Counted from the stretch's first letter, positions 36,522 to 45,948 are shown. The stretch: 64,000 bases of DNA from an uncultured Eubacteriales bacterium (GCA_905203305.1 CAJKVH010000003.1:1-64000); one strand, 5' to 3'. The notes: generated by a model from the sequence alone, not told the origin. Translations and numbers: made by a program.

Positions 36522-38042
36522 ATGAAAAAAAAGATTTTAATAGTGATATTAATTTTAGTTGCAATAATTGCAGGAATATTTATAATAAGAAATATAAATT
36601 CAAGAAAATATGACTATAAGATAGAAGAAATAAGCGAATTTAACTATTATATCTATCAAGCAAATAACCAATATGGAATTATAGATAAAGAAGGAAAAGA
36701 AATAGTAGAGGCAAAATATTCAAACATAATAATACCAAATCCAGAAAAAGATATATTTGTATGTTATGCAGGAGATAAATCTGTAGTAATAAATTCAAAA
36801 AATGAAACATTATTTACAGAATATGATGAAGTTGAACCAATAAAATTAAAAAGTGCAGCAAGTACACTTGCATATGAAAAAAGTACATTAATGTATAGAA
36901 AAGATGGGGTATATGGACTAATTAATTTTAATGGTAAAAAAATAACTAAAAACACTTATGATTCAATAGAAAATTTACAACCAACAGAAGGAAAATTTTT
37001 AGTATCAAAAGATGAGAAATATGGAGTAATAGATTTAAGAGGTAACGAAATAATAAAACCTGAATATGATAAAATAGGATCAGATGGATATTATACACAA
37101 AAAGATCAATACAAAAAATCAGGATTTATAGTATACAAAAAAACAGATGATGGCTATAAATGTGGATTTATAACATATAATGGAAAAAATATACTAGATA
37201 CAAAATATAATGAAATAGAAAGAATATCAAAAGAAGATGACAAAAACATATATTTAATAGCAGCGGAAAATGGAAAAAAAGGACTATATAAAAATTCAAA
37301 AAATATAATACCAAACGAATATCAATCAATGAGTTATGATGATAATGGAGTAATAATATTACAAAAAAATAAAAAATATGGAGTAGCTAACCTAGGTGGA
37401 AAAATAATAGTAAAAGTAGAGCAAGATTTGGTAGAATCAAAAGGAATATATTTATATGCAAAATCAGCAAGTGAAAATAAAGTCTATGACAGCCAAGGAA
37501 ATGTAATAGATATAAACTTTAATAGAACAATATACAAGACAGAAAATGAAAATTACAATATATCAACAATATTAAATAACAACATAACATATTACGGAAT
37601 AGTTGATCAAAATGGAAACAAATTGGTAGATGAAAATTATAGATACATAGAATATTTATATGGAAACTATTTTGTAGCAACAGATGACAATGGAAACCTT
37701 GGAGTAATAAACAATAATGGGAAAATAATTCTAGAAATGAAATATAGTTCACTTCAAAAAATAAAAGGAAAAAATATAATACAAGCAGTAGAAAAAGGAC
37801 AAAATACAAGTGAATTTTATTCACAAGATATGAAAGAAATAGGAACATTTGAAAAAGCAAATATTCAAACTGAAAATGATTACATAATAATTATAAGTGG
37901 TGGAGAAAAAACATATTTAGACAATAATGGAAATAAAATCCAAGATATACAATCATTAAAAAGAGGAGATTATCCTGAAAAAATAGGTGAATATGAAAAA
38001 GTACAAATAACATTAGAAAATGTATATTATACTAAAAAATAG
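36522..38042 (+). CDS. WG-repeat protein, membrane-anchored (1)
   Basis: An N-terminal helix (IVILILVAIIAGIFII) anchors a 506-residue protein made of WG/KWG repeats: YGIIDKEGKEIVEAKYSNI, YGLINFNGKKI, YGVIDLRGNEIIKPEYDKI, CGFITYNGKNI, YGVANLGGKI, YGIVDQNGNKLVDENY. These form beta-hairpin units in secreted or surface proteins of unknown role. The last 40 residues depart from the repeat. Ribosome site AAAGAGGAAAAAG is weak. Paralogue at 41224. Confidence 0.85.
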   Translation: MKKKILIVILILVAIIAGIFIIRNINSRKYDYKIEEISEFNYYIYQANNQYGIIDKEGKEIVEAKYSNIIIPNPEKDIFVCYAGDKSVVINSKNETLFTEYDEVEPIKLKSAASTLAYEKSTLMYRKDGVYGLINFNGKKITKNTYDSIENLQPTEGKFLVSKDEKYGVIDLRGNEIIKPEYDKIGSDGYYTQKDQYKKSGFIVYKKTDDGYKCGFITYNGKNILDTKYNEIERISKEDDKNIYLIAAENGKKGLYKNSKNIIPNEYQSMSYDDNGVIILQKNKKYGVANLGGKIIVKVEQDLVESKGIYLYAKSASENKVYDSQGNVIDINFNRTIYKTENENYNISTILNNNITYYGIVDQNGNKLVDENYRYIEYLYGNYFVATDDNGNLGVINNNGKIILEMKYSSLQKIKGKNIIQAVEKGQNTSEFYSQDMKEIGTFEKANIQTENDYIIIISGGEKTYLDNNGNKIQDIQSLKRGDYPEKIGEYEKVQITLENVYYTKK

Positions 38043-38050
38043 CAAATAAT

Positions 38051-38089
38051 AAAGAAAGTGGTAATAAAAAACATTACCACTTTCTTTTT
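38051..38089 (+). terminator. Terminator of the WG-repeat gene
   Basis: Stem AAGAAAGTGGTAA / TTACCACTTTCTT with a T run. Confidence 0.85.
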
Positions 38090-38098
38090 AGGTATTTT

Positions 38099-38188
38099 CC
38101 CATTTGGGGACGGAGATTTTCGGGGATTTTTCCATTTAAGATATGTCCCCAGATGGGAATTCCCCGAAAAACTCCGTCCCCAAATGGG
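38099..38188. repeat. Palindromic repeat, copy 1 (CCCATTTGGGGACGGAG family)
   Basis: The outer arms CCCATTTGGGGACGGAG and CTCCGTCCCCAAATGGG are exact complements, extended by TTTTCGGGGA / TCCCCGAAAA. Between the arms a partial extra copy (TGTCCCCAGATGGG) is nested. It ends 28 bp before the patatin ATG. REP-like. Confidence 0.85.
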
Positions 38189-38216
38189 AAAAAGGGAATG
38201 AAAGGAGAAAACAATT

Positions 38217-39065
38217 ATGAAATTAGGTTTAGCTTTATCAGGTGGTGGGATAAGAGGAGCTGTTCATATAGGTGTGTTAAAGGCATTAGAAGAAAATAAT
38301 ATAAAAGTAGATATTATAGGTGGAACAAGTTCAGGAAGTCTAGTTGCAGCTCTTTATGCAATGGGATATAGTCCAGTACATATATATCAATTATTTAAAA
38401 GATATGGAAAAACAATTACAAATATGGGTGTAGGGCCAATTATAAATGGAATAGGAGGATATATTGTAAATAAAAAGTTTAATATATCTGGAATAAGTGA
38501 AGGAAAGGAAATTGAAGAACTATATAATGAATTTGCATATAAGAAAAAAATATATAAAATGTCTGATATGAAAATGCCAATAGTTATCCCCACAATTGAT
38601 ATAAAAAGTGGAAAAGAATATATTTTTACATCTAAAAAAACAAAAGATTCTAAATATATAAATGATATATCAGTTGGAGGAGCTGTAAGAGCAAGTAGTA
38701 GTTTTCCCGCAGTATTTTGCCCGTATGAATATAAAAATTACTTGTTTTTAGATGGTGGAACACTAGATAATATACCTGTTAAAGAAGTATTTAAATGTGG
38801 AGCAGATAAAGTAATTAGTGTGAAATTTCAGCCAATCAATATAGATAAAGAAAGTAATGTTATGGACATAGTTTTTAAAACAATAGATATAATGGGAAAT
38901 AAAATAATAGAAAAAGATGTTGACAAAAGTGATTATATATTAAATATACCAACAGATGATAAAATAGGATTTTTAGATAGTAAACAGATAGAAAAATGCT
39001 ATAAATGCGGATATGAAGAAACAATAAAAAATATAGGTAAAATTCACAAAATTTTGTCAGAATAA
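38217..39065 (+). CDS. Patatin-like phospholipase family protein
   Basis: The patatin signature is complete: the oxyanion loop LSGGGIRG (about 7-14), nucleophile elbow GTSSG with Ser38, and the dyad Asp in FLDGGTLDN. At 282 residues it matches bacterial RssA/YchK-like proteins, which are serine lipid acyl hydrolases. No signal peptide, so likely cytoplasmic. AAAGGAG ribosome site just past the palindromic repeat; 27 bp before the cysteine desulfurase. Confidence 0.9.
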   Translation: MKLGLALSGGGIRGAVHIGVLKALEENNIKVDIIGGTSSGSLVAALYAMGYSPVHIYQLFKRYGKTITNMGVGPIINGIGGYIVNKKFNISGISEGKEIEELYNEFAYKKKIYKMSDMKMPIVIPTIDIKSGKEYIFTSKKTKDSKYINDISVGGAVRASSSFPAVFCPYEYKNYLFLDGGTLDNIPVKEVFKCGADKVISVKFQPINIDKESNVMDIVFKTIDIMGNKIIEKDVDKSDYILNIPTDDKIGFLDSKQIEKCYKCGYEETIKNIGKIHKILSE

Positions 39066-39092
39066 TATAATAAAATAAAAAAGGAGAAAAAA

Positions 39093-40234
39093 ATGAATAC
39101 ATATTATTTTGACAATGGAGCAACTACAAAAGTAAAGCAAGAAGTGGTAAATGAAATGATACCATACTTTAGTGAAAATTATGGAAATCCGTCATCTGTT
39201 TATGGAATAGCAAGAGATGCAAAAAAGGCAATAGAAGAAGCAAGAGAAAAAGTAGCAAATTTAATTGGAGCTAAGAAACAAGAAATATATTTTGTTGGCT
39301 GTGGTTCAGAAGCAGATAATACTGCATTAAAAGGAATTGCGTATGAAAAGCAAAAAGAAGGAAATCATATAATAACATCCAAAATAGAGCATCCAGCAAT
39401 TTTAGAAACATGTAAATTCTTAGAAAAACAAGGATTTGAAATAACATATTTAAATGTAGATAAAAATGGATTTGTTGACTTAAATGAACTAAGGAGAAGT
39501 ATAACAAGTAAAACTATATTAATAAGCATAATGTTTGCAAACAATGAAATAGGAACAATTGAACCAATAGAAGACATCGCGAAAATTGCAAAAGAAAACA
39601 AAATAATTTTTCATACAGATGCAGTTCAAGCAGTGCGGAAATGTAAAAATAAATGTACATGATATGGGAATTGATATGTTATCCTTATCAGGACATAAAT
39701 TCTATGGACCAAAGGGTATAGGAGCTCTATATGTAAAAGAAAATATTAAATTTACAAAAATCATGAATGGAGGGCATCAAGAAAGAGATAAAAGAGCAGG
39801 AACAGAAAACACAGCTGGAATAGTAGGACTTGGGAAAGCATCAGAGCTTGCAAACAATGAATTAGAAGAACATATAAAAAAGATGAAAGAACTGAGAAAT
39901 TACTATGTAAATGAAATTTTAAGTAAAATTCCAAATGTAAAAGTAAATGGTGCAATAAATGCAAGACTGCCTGGAAATAGCAATATATCATTTGAAGGAG
40001 TAAATGGAAACGATTTATTATTAGAACTAGATAATGTTCGGAATATGTGCTTCAAGTGGATCGGCATGTAGCTCAAAAGATCCAGCACCATCACATGTTT
40101 TAAAAGCAATAGGATTAAGTGAGGATTTGATAAAAGGAGCTTTAAGAATTACATTTGGAGAATTTAATACAAAAGAAGAGGTTGACTATTTAATAGAAAA
40201 TTTAGAAAAAAGCATAAGAAAATTAAGAAAGTAG
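39093..40234 (+). CDS. Cysteine desulfurase (NifS/IscS), needing two +1 shifts at CGG
   Basis: A PLP enzyme that takes sulfur from cysteine. Visible: N-terminal YFDNGATTKVKQEV, GCGSEADNTAL, SKIEHPAI, FHTDAVQAV, then LSGHKFYGPKGIG with the PLP Lys, HQERDKRAGTENTAG, and CASSGSACSSKD with the catalytic Cys. Two in-frame CGG (39636, 40039) break the frame; skipping one C at each gives GNVKINVHDMG and GICASSGSAC, both exactly as in the family. With both shifts the product is 379 residues, normal length. In frame 0 translation stops at 39662. All active-site residues survive, which argues against a decayed pseudogene. AAAGGAG site. Confidence 0.88.
39636..39639 (+). other. CGG-A apparent +1 shift site 3 (cysteine desulfurase)
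   Basis: Codon 182 is CGG in GTG CGG AAA. Skipping C gives GTG GGA AAT GTA (Val-Gly-Asn-Val), the conserved sequence after HTDAVQA. Confidence 0.78.
40039..40042 (+). other. CGG-A apparent +1 shift site 4 (cysteine desulfurase)
   Basis: In the frame restored by site 3, GTT CGG AAT occurs. Skipping C gives GTT GGA ATA TGT, leading straight into the catalytic loop. Confidence 0.78.
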
Positions 40235-40239
40235 GAATT

Positions 40240-40297
40240 CCCATTTGGGGACGGAGATTTTAGGGGAATTCCCCTAAAATCTCCGTCCCCAAATGGG
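40240..40297. repeat. Palindromic repeat, copy 2 (perfect 58-bp palindrome)
   Basis: A perfect palindrome: the left half of 29 bases starts CCCATTTGGGGACGGAG and ends TTTTAGGGGAA; the right half is its exact complement. It lies between the cysteine desulfurase and the YitT gene and ends 24 bp before the YitT start. Confidence 0.9.
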
Positions 40298-40321
40298 AAA
40301 ATGGAAAGAAAGGAAAAGCAG

Positions 40322-41158
40322 ATGAAAAAATTTATAATACAAGTAATAGAAACTATAATTGGTTCATTTATAATGGCAGCTGCGGTATCATTATTTTTAC
40401 TTCCAAATGAATTATCTTCAGGTGGATTTTCAGGAATAGCAACCGTTACGTACTATCTTTTTAATATACCTATGGGAATTACAATTTTAGCTTTAAATAT
40501 ACCACTTTTTTTATTATCTACTTTAAAAATTGGAAAAGACTTTTTAGGAAAATCAATAATTGGAACTGTAAGTTTATCTATTTTTATTGATATATTGGAC
40601 AAGTTTGAGCCACTAACACAAGATAAAATACTAGCATGTGTATATGGGGGAATTTTAACAGGAATAGGAACAGCATTAATTTTAAGAGCAAACTCATCAA
40701 CAGGTGGATCTGACTTAGCAAGTATAATGATAAAAGAATATAAACCAATGTTTAGAACAGGAAATTTAATAACTATAATAGATTTTATAATAATTTTTCT
40801 AAATGTAATATTTTTAGAAAAAATAGAAATAGGTTTGTATTCTGCAATTGCAATATATTTAATGGGAAAAGTAATAGATATATTATTTGAAGGAATTTAT
40901 TTTACAAAACTGTTATTTATAATATCGGATAAAAACGAAGAAATATCAAAATTTATAGAAAATGAAGTAAAAAGAGGAGTAACAGGAATATATGGAAAAG
41001 GCATGTACACAAACAAAGAAAAATTAATATTAATGTGTGCAATAGGGAGAAATAACTTAGCAGAAATAAAAACAAAAATAAAACAAATAGATCCAAAAGC
41101 ATTTTTAATAATCACAAATTCAAGAGAAGTATTAGGTGTAGGATTTAAAGAAAAATAA
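40322..41158 (+). CDS. YitT family membrane protein
   Basis: Five or six membrane helices in an N-terminal DUF161 domain (ETIIGSFIMAAAVSLFLLPN, SSGGFSGIATVTYYLF, ANSSTGGSDLAS) are followed by a cytoplasmic DUF2179 domain (RGVTGIYGKGMYT to ITNSREVLGVGF). This is the YitT/YpjC layout of about 280 residues; function unknown, possibly a transporter. I start at ATG 40322 because of the AAAGGAAAAG site; an ATG seven codons upstream lacks one. Confidence 0.88.
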   Translation: MKKFIIQVIETIIGSFIMAAAVSLFLLPNELSSGGFSGIATVTYYLFNIPMGITILALNIPLFLLSTLKIGKDFLGKSIIGTVSLSIFIDILDKFEPLTQDKILACVYGGILTGIGTALILRANSSTGGSDLASIMIKEYKPMFRTGNLITIIDFIIIFLNVIFLEKIEIGLYSAIAIYLMGKVIDILFEGIYFTKLLFIISDKNEEISKFIENEVKRGVTGIYGKGMYTNKEKLILMCAIGRNNLAEIKTKIKQIDPKAFLIITNSREVLGVGFKEK

Positions 41159-41159
41159 A

Positions 41160-41188
41160 TTGACAACTAAAATCTTTTATAGTAGAAT
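41160..41188 (+). promoter_or_regulatory. Promoter of the second WG-repeat gene
   Basis: TTGACA, 17 bp, TAGAAT, 35 bp before the ATG. The -35 begins inside the YitT stop codon. Confidence 0.6.
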
Positions 41189-41223
41189 AAACATGAAAAA
41201 TTATAAATAATTGGAGGATAATT

Positions 41224-42738
41224 ATGAGCAAAGGTAGGAGATATGACGGCGAAGCAAAATTAAATTACAAAAAAGTATTTGCAGTCATTATAGCAATTGT
41301 TGTAATAATAATAGCAATAGTTGCAGTAAACAAACTTTTAACAAAAGCCAAAAATACAAAGCCATTAGATAAAATAAGCTACTTTGCAGTATATAGTGAT
41401 AATAAATGGGGAATTTTAGGATCAAATGGAGAGACAATAGTAAATCCAATGTACCAAGAAATGCCAATCATAGTAGATGAAAATAAAGACGTATTTTTAT
41501 GTACATATGATGTTAATGAAGAAGATGGAAGCTATAAAACTAAAGCAATAAACAGTAAAAACGAAGAAATATTAACACAATATGACAAAGTAGAAGCATT
41601 AGAAAACTATGATAAATCAGAAAATTTATGGTATGAAAAAGATATTTTAAAAGTAGAAAAAGATGGAAAATGGGGACTAATAGATTTAGATGGAAAAGAA
41701 CTTGCAGAACCTATATATGACAGTATAAAAACAATAAAAGGAATAGAAAATAGCATAATAGTAGAAAAAGATGGAAAACAAGGACTAATAAATGATAAAG
41801 GCAGCAAAATAATTGACTTAGAATATAAAGAAATCCAAAGTTTTGGTGATGATTACAAAAATGGATATATAACAATAAGTCAAGATAATAAATATGGAAT
41901 AACAAGTTTTTCAGGAGAAAAAATACTTGAAAATAAATATGAAAAAATAGAAAATATTTATGGTGATAAATATTTTGTAATAAAGGAAAATGGAAAACAA
42001 AAACTTATAGATAAACAAGGAAATCAAGTATTATCAGACAATTTTGATGAAATAAAACAAATAGCAAATTCTGGAGTTATATTTAAAAAGCAAAATAAAT
42101 ATGGACTAATGGATTTTGAGGGAAACAAAAAAATAGAAGCAGAATATGACAACTTAAAAGAAATAAATACAGATATATTTTCAGCAAGCAAAGATGGAAA
42201 AACAGGAATAATAGATAAAGATCAAAATGAAAAAATAGAATTTAAATATAAAGATGTATTATATAACAAAAAAGCAGGAATTTATATAGCAGATGATGAA
42301 AACTATAATTCAGAAATAATAAATTCTAATTTTGAAACAAAAGTAACAGGAATATTATCAGAAATAAATACAGAAGATGGTTACTTAAAAATAAAACAAG
42401 ATGATGAATACAAATATTACAACTTCAAATTCGAAGCAAAAGAAGCAAAAGATATATTACCATCAAATACATTATTTTTAAGCCAAAAAGATGGCAAATA
42501 TGGATTTGTAGACAAAAAAGGAAACAAAGTTGTAGATTATATTTATGATGAAGCAACAGAACAAAATAAATATGGATATGCAGCAATAAAAAAAGACGGA
42601 AAATGGGGTTCAATAGACAATGGAGGAAATGTAGTAATTGAACCAACATACAATTTAGACAATAATTTAGTTATAGACTTTATTGGAAAATGGCACCTAG
42701 GACAAGATTTAAATATGAATTACTATTGTGATAAATAA
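41224..42738 (+). CDS. WG-repeat protein, membrane-anchored (2)
   Basis: A short cytoplasmic start and membrane helix (about residues 19-38) precede WG repeats in a 504-residue protein: WGILGSNGETIVNPMY, WGLIDLDGKELAEPIYDSI, QGLINDKGSKIIDLEY, YGITSFSGEKILENKYEKI, YGLMDFEGNKKIEAEYD, YGFVDKKGNKVVDYIYDEA, WGSIDNGGNVVIEPTY. It is similar in plan and length to the protein at 36522. Probably displayed outside the membrane; partner unknown. TTGGAGG ribosome site. Confidence 0.86.
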   Translation: MSKGRRYDGEAKLNYKKVFAVIIAIVVIIIAIVAVNKLLTKAKNTKPLDKISYFAVYSDNKWGILGSNGETIVNPMYQEMPIIVDENKDVFLCTYDVNEEDGSYKTKAINSKNEEILTQYDKVEALENYDKSENLWYEKDILKVEKDGKWGLIDLDGKELAEPIYDSIKTIKGIENSIIVEKDGKQGLINDKGSKIIDLEYKEIQSFGDDYKNGYITISQDNKYGITSFSGEKILENKYEKIENIYGDKYFVIKENGKQKLIDKQGNQVLSDNFDEIKQIANSGVIFKKQNKYGLMDFEGNKKIEAEYDNLKEINTDIFSASKDGKTGIIDKDQNEKIEFKYKDVLYNKKAGIYIADDENYNSEIINSNFETKVTGILSEINTEDGYLKIKQDDEYKYYNFKFEAKEAKDILPSNTLFLSQKDGKYGFVDKKGNKVVDYIYDEATEQNKYGYAAIKKDGKWGSIDNGGNVVIEPTYNLDNNLVIDFIGKWHLGQDLNMNYYCDK

Positions 42739-42740
42739 AG

Positions 42741-42812
42741 GTTTCCCCAGAAAAGGACCGTCCCCAAATGGGGATTCCTCAAAAGATATACGTCCCCAAA
42801 TGGGGAATTCGG
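42741..42812. repeat. Palindromic repeat, copy 3 (degenerate)
   Basis: Two direct units CGTCCCCAAATGGGGA, each with a short internal inverted repeat (TCCCC-AAAT-GGGGA), are spaced about 30 bp apart. They share the GTCCCCAAATGGG core with the other copies but lack the long outer palindrome. It ends 17 bp before the next gene. Confidence 0.75.
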
Positions 42813-42828
42813 GAAGAAGGAGAAAAAA

Positions 42829-44064
42829 ATGGAGCTAAAGACAAGGTATCAATACACATATTTTATACATACTTTTACAATAAAAGAAAATAAATATAGT
42901 AGATATATACTTAGATTATTAAAAGATCCAAGATTTAAACTAAGAGTATTTAAAAAAGACAAGGATTTAGAAATATATACACATTTTTTGCCTAAAATAA
43001 AAGAGTTTTTATTTGGAACATTCGATTTAGATGATAGATCAAAACAAGCAAAATTTGATGATTTACCAATAGAAACAAGAGCAGCCGTTTTAAGTAAATA
43101 TCCAAGTATAACATTTGAATATGAATTAGAACAAGATATACAAGGAAAAACAGTAGACGAAAATAGTATATTTTTTAAAATACAAAAAATAGGACTTGTA
43201 CTATTTAATAGTGGAATAGGATTTCTATATTTAAAAACAAATATAGAAGGTAGTGAAGATTTTTCAGATGTACTAAATTTTAACTATAAATTTAGAGATA
43301 TAAATCAAGAATGTAATAACCTAAAAAACTATGAAAATATAAAAGTTCAAGCAAATTCGTTTGAAAATATAGAGGCAATTCAAGATTTTATAAACAATAT
43401 AACAGGACCTAACATAGAAGCTTTAAAGCTAAATTTAGATATAGAAAGATTTTACACATATTCATATACTTGTATAAAACAAGAAGCATGGAATGTAAGT
43501 AAGTCATTTGATAATATAAAAAATGACTTTTTAAAATATGTAAATATACTTTCAAATGATAGTAATACAAATTCTGTAATGTGTGAAAATTCAAAAGTAT
43601 TGGGACTTTTAAAATATGCCAAATTAGGAATATCCAAATTAGGAGTAAACTTATTAAGTTCAGATTGCGATATAAATAATTATACAGTATTACCAGCAGA
43701 ATATGAAAATCAATATTTTTACACATATATTCTTAGTCTATATTTAAAAGTATATTTAAAAAAATTAAATTATGAATTTAAAGAAGGAAAACAAATAGAA
43801 ATAACAAGAAAAAAATTTATTAATTTTACAAAAAGACTATGGATCCAAGAAATTACATCAGATGATATGGGAAGCTTATATTATTCATATATAAAAGATG
43901 TTTTAGAAATAGAAAAATCATATAATGATGTAAAAAATAAATATAATATTTTATATAGCGAATTAAAAATAGAAAAAAGTGAAAAAATGTCAGGATTTGT
44001 AATATTAGTATTAGTTGCAACACTAGTATTTAATATAATTAACTTTATATTAAGTTTAAAATAG
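42829..44064 (+). CDS. Hypothetical protein with C-terminal membrane anchor
   Basis: A 411-residue protein with no family I can name. The N-terminus (TRYQYTYFIHTFTIKENKYS) resembles proteins that sense or bind at a membrane face, but this is only an impression. The middle is mixed alpha/beta. The last 25 residues (SGFVILVLVATLVFNIINFI) form one membrane helix, so it may be tail-anchored with its bulk in the cytoplasm. AGAAGGAG site right after the repeat. Confidence 0.65.
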   Translation: MELKTRYQYTYFIHTFTIKENKYSRYILRLLKDPRFKLRVFKKDKDLEIYTHFLPKIKEFLFGTFDLDDRSKQAKFDDLPIETRAAVLSKYPSITFEYELEQDIQGKTVDENSIFFKIQKIGLVLFNSGIGFLYLKTNIEGSEDFSDVLNFNYKFRDINQECNNLKNYENIKVQANSFENIEAIQDFINNITGPNIEALKLNLDIERFYTYSYTCIKQEAWNVSKSFDNIKNDFLKYVNILSNDSNTNSVMCENSKVLGLLKYAKLGISKLGVNLLSSDCDINNYTVLPAEYENQYFYTYILSLYLKVYLKKLNYEFKEGKQIEITRKKFINFTKRLWIQEITSDDMGSLYYSYIKDVLEIEKSYNDVKNKYNILYSELKIEKSEKMSGFVILVLVATLVFNIINFILSLK

Positions 44065-44096
44065 CTAAGAAAGATAATACTTTCTTAGCTTTTTTG
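44063..44096 (+). terminator. Terminator before acpS
   Basis: Stem AGCTAAGAAAG / CTTTCTTAGCT, loop ATAATA, then a T run. Confidence 0.85.
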
Positions 44097-44108
44097 TAAA
44101 AAGAAACA

Positions 44109-44137
44109 TTGAAAAATGAGCCTAAATGTAGTATAAT
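44109..44137 (+). promoter_or_regulatory. Promoter of the acpS operon
   Basis: TTGAAA, 17 bp, TATAAT, 32 bp before acpS. The next four genes are closely spaced and end at one terminator. Confidence 0.7.
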
Positions 44138-44169
44138 ATTGCTGTAAAAAAACAGAAAGGCTTTTTGAT

Positions 44170-44544
44170 ATGAAGATAAAATGTGGAGTAGATATAATAG
44201 AGATAAATAGAATAAAAGACAGCATAGAAAAATTAGGAGATACGTTTTTAAAAAAAGTATATACAAAAAAAGAAATTGAATATTGTGAAAGTAAAGGTGT
44301 GACCAAATACGAACACTATGCAGCGAGATTTGCAGTAAAAGAAGCAGTATTTAAAGCTGTATCAGAAGAAGTAAAAGACAAATATGAAATTTCTTGGAAA
44401 GATATAGAAACTACAAATGACGAAAATGGAAGGCCAAAAGTAGAAATACTATTTTTAAAAAACAAAAAAATAGAAAATGTAGATGTAAGTATATCACATT
44501 GTAAAGACTATGCAGTAGCAAATGTAACTGTACTATTAAAATAA
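44170..44544 (+). CDS. acpS: Holo-[acyl-carrier-protein] synthase
   Basis: Transfers phosphopantetheine from CoA to the acyl carrier protein for fatty acid synthesis. The magnesium ligands are seen in GVDIIEINRI (Asp8) and AARFAVKEAVFKA (Glu58). The C-terminal SISHCKDYAVA strand completes the AcpS fold. Length 124 is typical. Gene order acpS, TatD hydrolase, small ORF, YqeY suggests one operon. Confidence 0.92.
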   Translation: MKIKCGVDIIEINRIKDSIEKLGDTFLKKVYTKKEIEYCESKGVTKYEHYAARFAVKEAVFKAVSEEVKDKYEISWKDIETTNDENGRPKVEILFLKNKKIENVDVSISHCKDYAVANVTVLLK

Positions 44545-44558
44545 AGGAGGTTACTAAA

Positions 44559-45335
44559 ATGGAATATTTTGAAACACACATGCACCTAGATGATGAAAAA
44601 TTTGATGACGATAGAGAAGAAGTAATAAAAAAGATGAAAGATAGCGGAGTAACAAAATGCATAAATATGGGATGTGATGAAATATCATCAAAAAAGGCTA
44701 TAAAAATAGCAAAAAAATATGACTATATATATGTAGGTTGTGGTTTACATCCAGAAAATCTTCCACAAAAAGAAGAGGAAATGTGGAAAGAAATAGCAGA
44801 AATAGAAGAACTAATAAAACAAAATAAAAAGGTTGTAGCAATAGGAGAAATAGGACTTGATTATCATTGGAGGCAAGACAATAAAGAATTACAAAAAAAG
44901 GCTTTTATAAAACAAATAGAATTAGCAAATAAATTAGGACTTCCGGTATCAATACATACAAGAGATGCAATAGATGATACAATAGAAATAATAAGAAAAT
45001 ATAAAATAAAAGAATCAGGAGTATTACATTGCTGTCCATTTAATCCAGAACTTGTAAAACAAGCATTAGATGCAGGTCTATATATAGGTTTTGGTGGAAC
45101 ATGTACATTTAAAAGTTCAAAAAATGCAAAAAAAATAATAGAAATGGTACCAGCTGATAAATTGCTTATAGAAACAGATTCACCATATTTAGCGCCAGAG
45201 CCAGTAAGAGGAACAAGAAATGATTCAAGCAATTTAAAATATATAGTAGAAAAAATAGCAAAATTTAAAGAAACAAGTCCTGAAAAAATAGCAAAATTAA
45301 CTTATGAAAATGCTGAAAAGCTTTTTATTAAATAA
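44559..45335 (+). CDS. TatD family metal-dependent hydrolase
   Basis: A TIM-barrel metallohydrolase with the TatD signature: ETHMHLDD at the start (metal-binding HxH), GEIGLDYHW (metal Glu), SIHTRDA, and ETDSPYLAP near the end (metal Asp). Family members are DNases or related hydrolases. Length 258 is usual. AAAGGAGG site, 14 bp after acpS. Confidence 0.9.
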   Translation: MEYFETHMHLDDEKFDDDREEVIKKMKDSGVTKCINMGCDEISSKKAIKIAKKYDYIYVGCGLHPENLPQKEEEMWKEIAEIEELIKQNKKVVAIGEIGLDYHWRQDNKELQKKAFIKQIELANKLGLPVSIHTRDAIDDTIEIIRKYKIKESGVLHCCPFNPELVKQALDAGLYIGFGGTCTFKSSKNAKKIIEMVPADKLLIETDSPYLAPEPVRGTRNDSSNLKYIVEKIAKFKETSPEKIAKLTYENAEKLFIK

Positions 45336-45353
45336 GAAAAGGAGATGATAAAA

Positions 45354-45485
45354 ATGCTAGAAGTAAAAAGAGACGATTTTGATGAAAGTTTAGATGATAT
45401 AATGAATAGTATAAATGGAATATTAAATAAAACAGGAAAAGGTTATGAAACAACCGAAGATGAAGAAAAAGAAGAAAATAAATAA
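45354..45485 (+). CDS. Small acidic protein (43 residues)
   Basis: ATG 45354 has an AAGGAGATG site. It reads MLEVKRDDFDESLDDIMNSI, then NGILNKTGKGYETT, then an acidic EDEEKEENK tail. No family recognised. It sits in the 171-bp space between the TatD gene and the YqeY gene with matching direction, which supports it as real. Confidence 0.55.
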   Translation: MLEVKRDDFDESLDDIMNSINGILNKTGKGYETTEDEEKEENK

Positions 45486-45506
45486 TTAAAGAAAGAAGGA
45501 TTTTTT

Positions 45507-45947
45507 ATGTTAAAAGAAGAATTAATGCAAGATTTAAAAGATGCAATGAAAGAAAAAAATACAATAAAGAAAGACACTGTACAAATGGTAAGAGCAGCTA
45601 TTTTACAAATAGAAAAAGATAAAGGAATAGATGTTGATGATAATAAAATAATAGAAATAATAGCAAAAGAAGTAAAAGGAAAAAAAGATGCACTGGTTGA
45701 GTTTGAAAAAGGTGGAAGAGAAGACTTAATTGAACAAACAAATAAAGAAATTGAGGTATTAGAAAAATACTTACCAAAACAATTAAGCAAAGACGAAATA
45801 AAAGAAAAAGTAGAAGAAGTAATAAAAAAATTAGGAGCAACTTCTATGAAGGATATGGGACCTGTTATGAAAGAAGCAAAAGCTTTAATTGGAGCCGCAG
45901 CAGATGGAAGAGCAATTAATGAAGTTGTTAAAGAATTATTAGGATAA
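45507..45947 (+). CDS. GatB/YqeY domain protein
   Basis: 146 residues matching YqeY: LKEELMQDLKDAMKEKN, VRAAILQIEKDKG, then KYLPKQLSKDEIKEKVEEVI, and MGPVMKEAKALIGAAADGRAI. The domain is the tRNA-binding tail of GatB on its own; in solo form the role is not established. AAAGAAGGA site. Last gene of the acpS operon. Confidence 0.9.
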   Translation: MLKEELMQDLKDAMKEKNTIKKDTVQMVRAAILQIEKDKGIDVDDNKIIEIIAKEVKGKKDALVEFEKGGREDLIEQTNKEIEVLEKYLPKQLSKDEIKEKVEEVIKKLGATSMKDMGPVMKEAKALIGAAADGRAINEVVKELLG

Positions 45948-45948
45948 A

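Noticed and set aside
38099..42812. CRISPR array
   Set aside because: The repeats are three, unevenly spaced, palindromic, and separated by whole genes rather than by spacers of constant size; no cas genes are seen.
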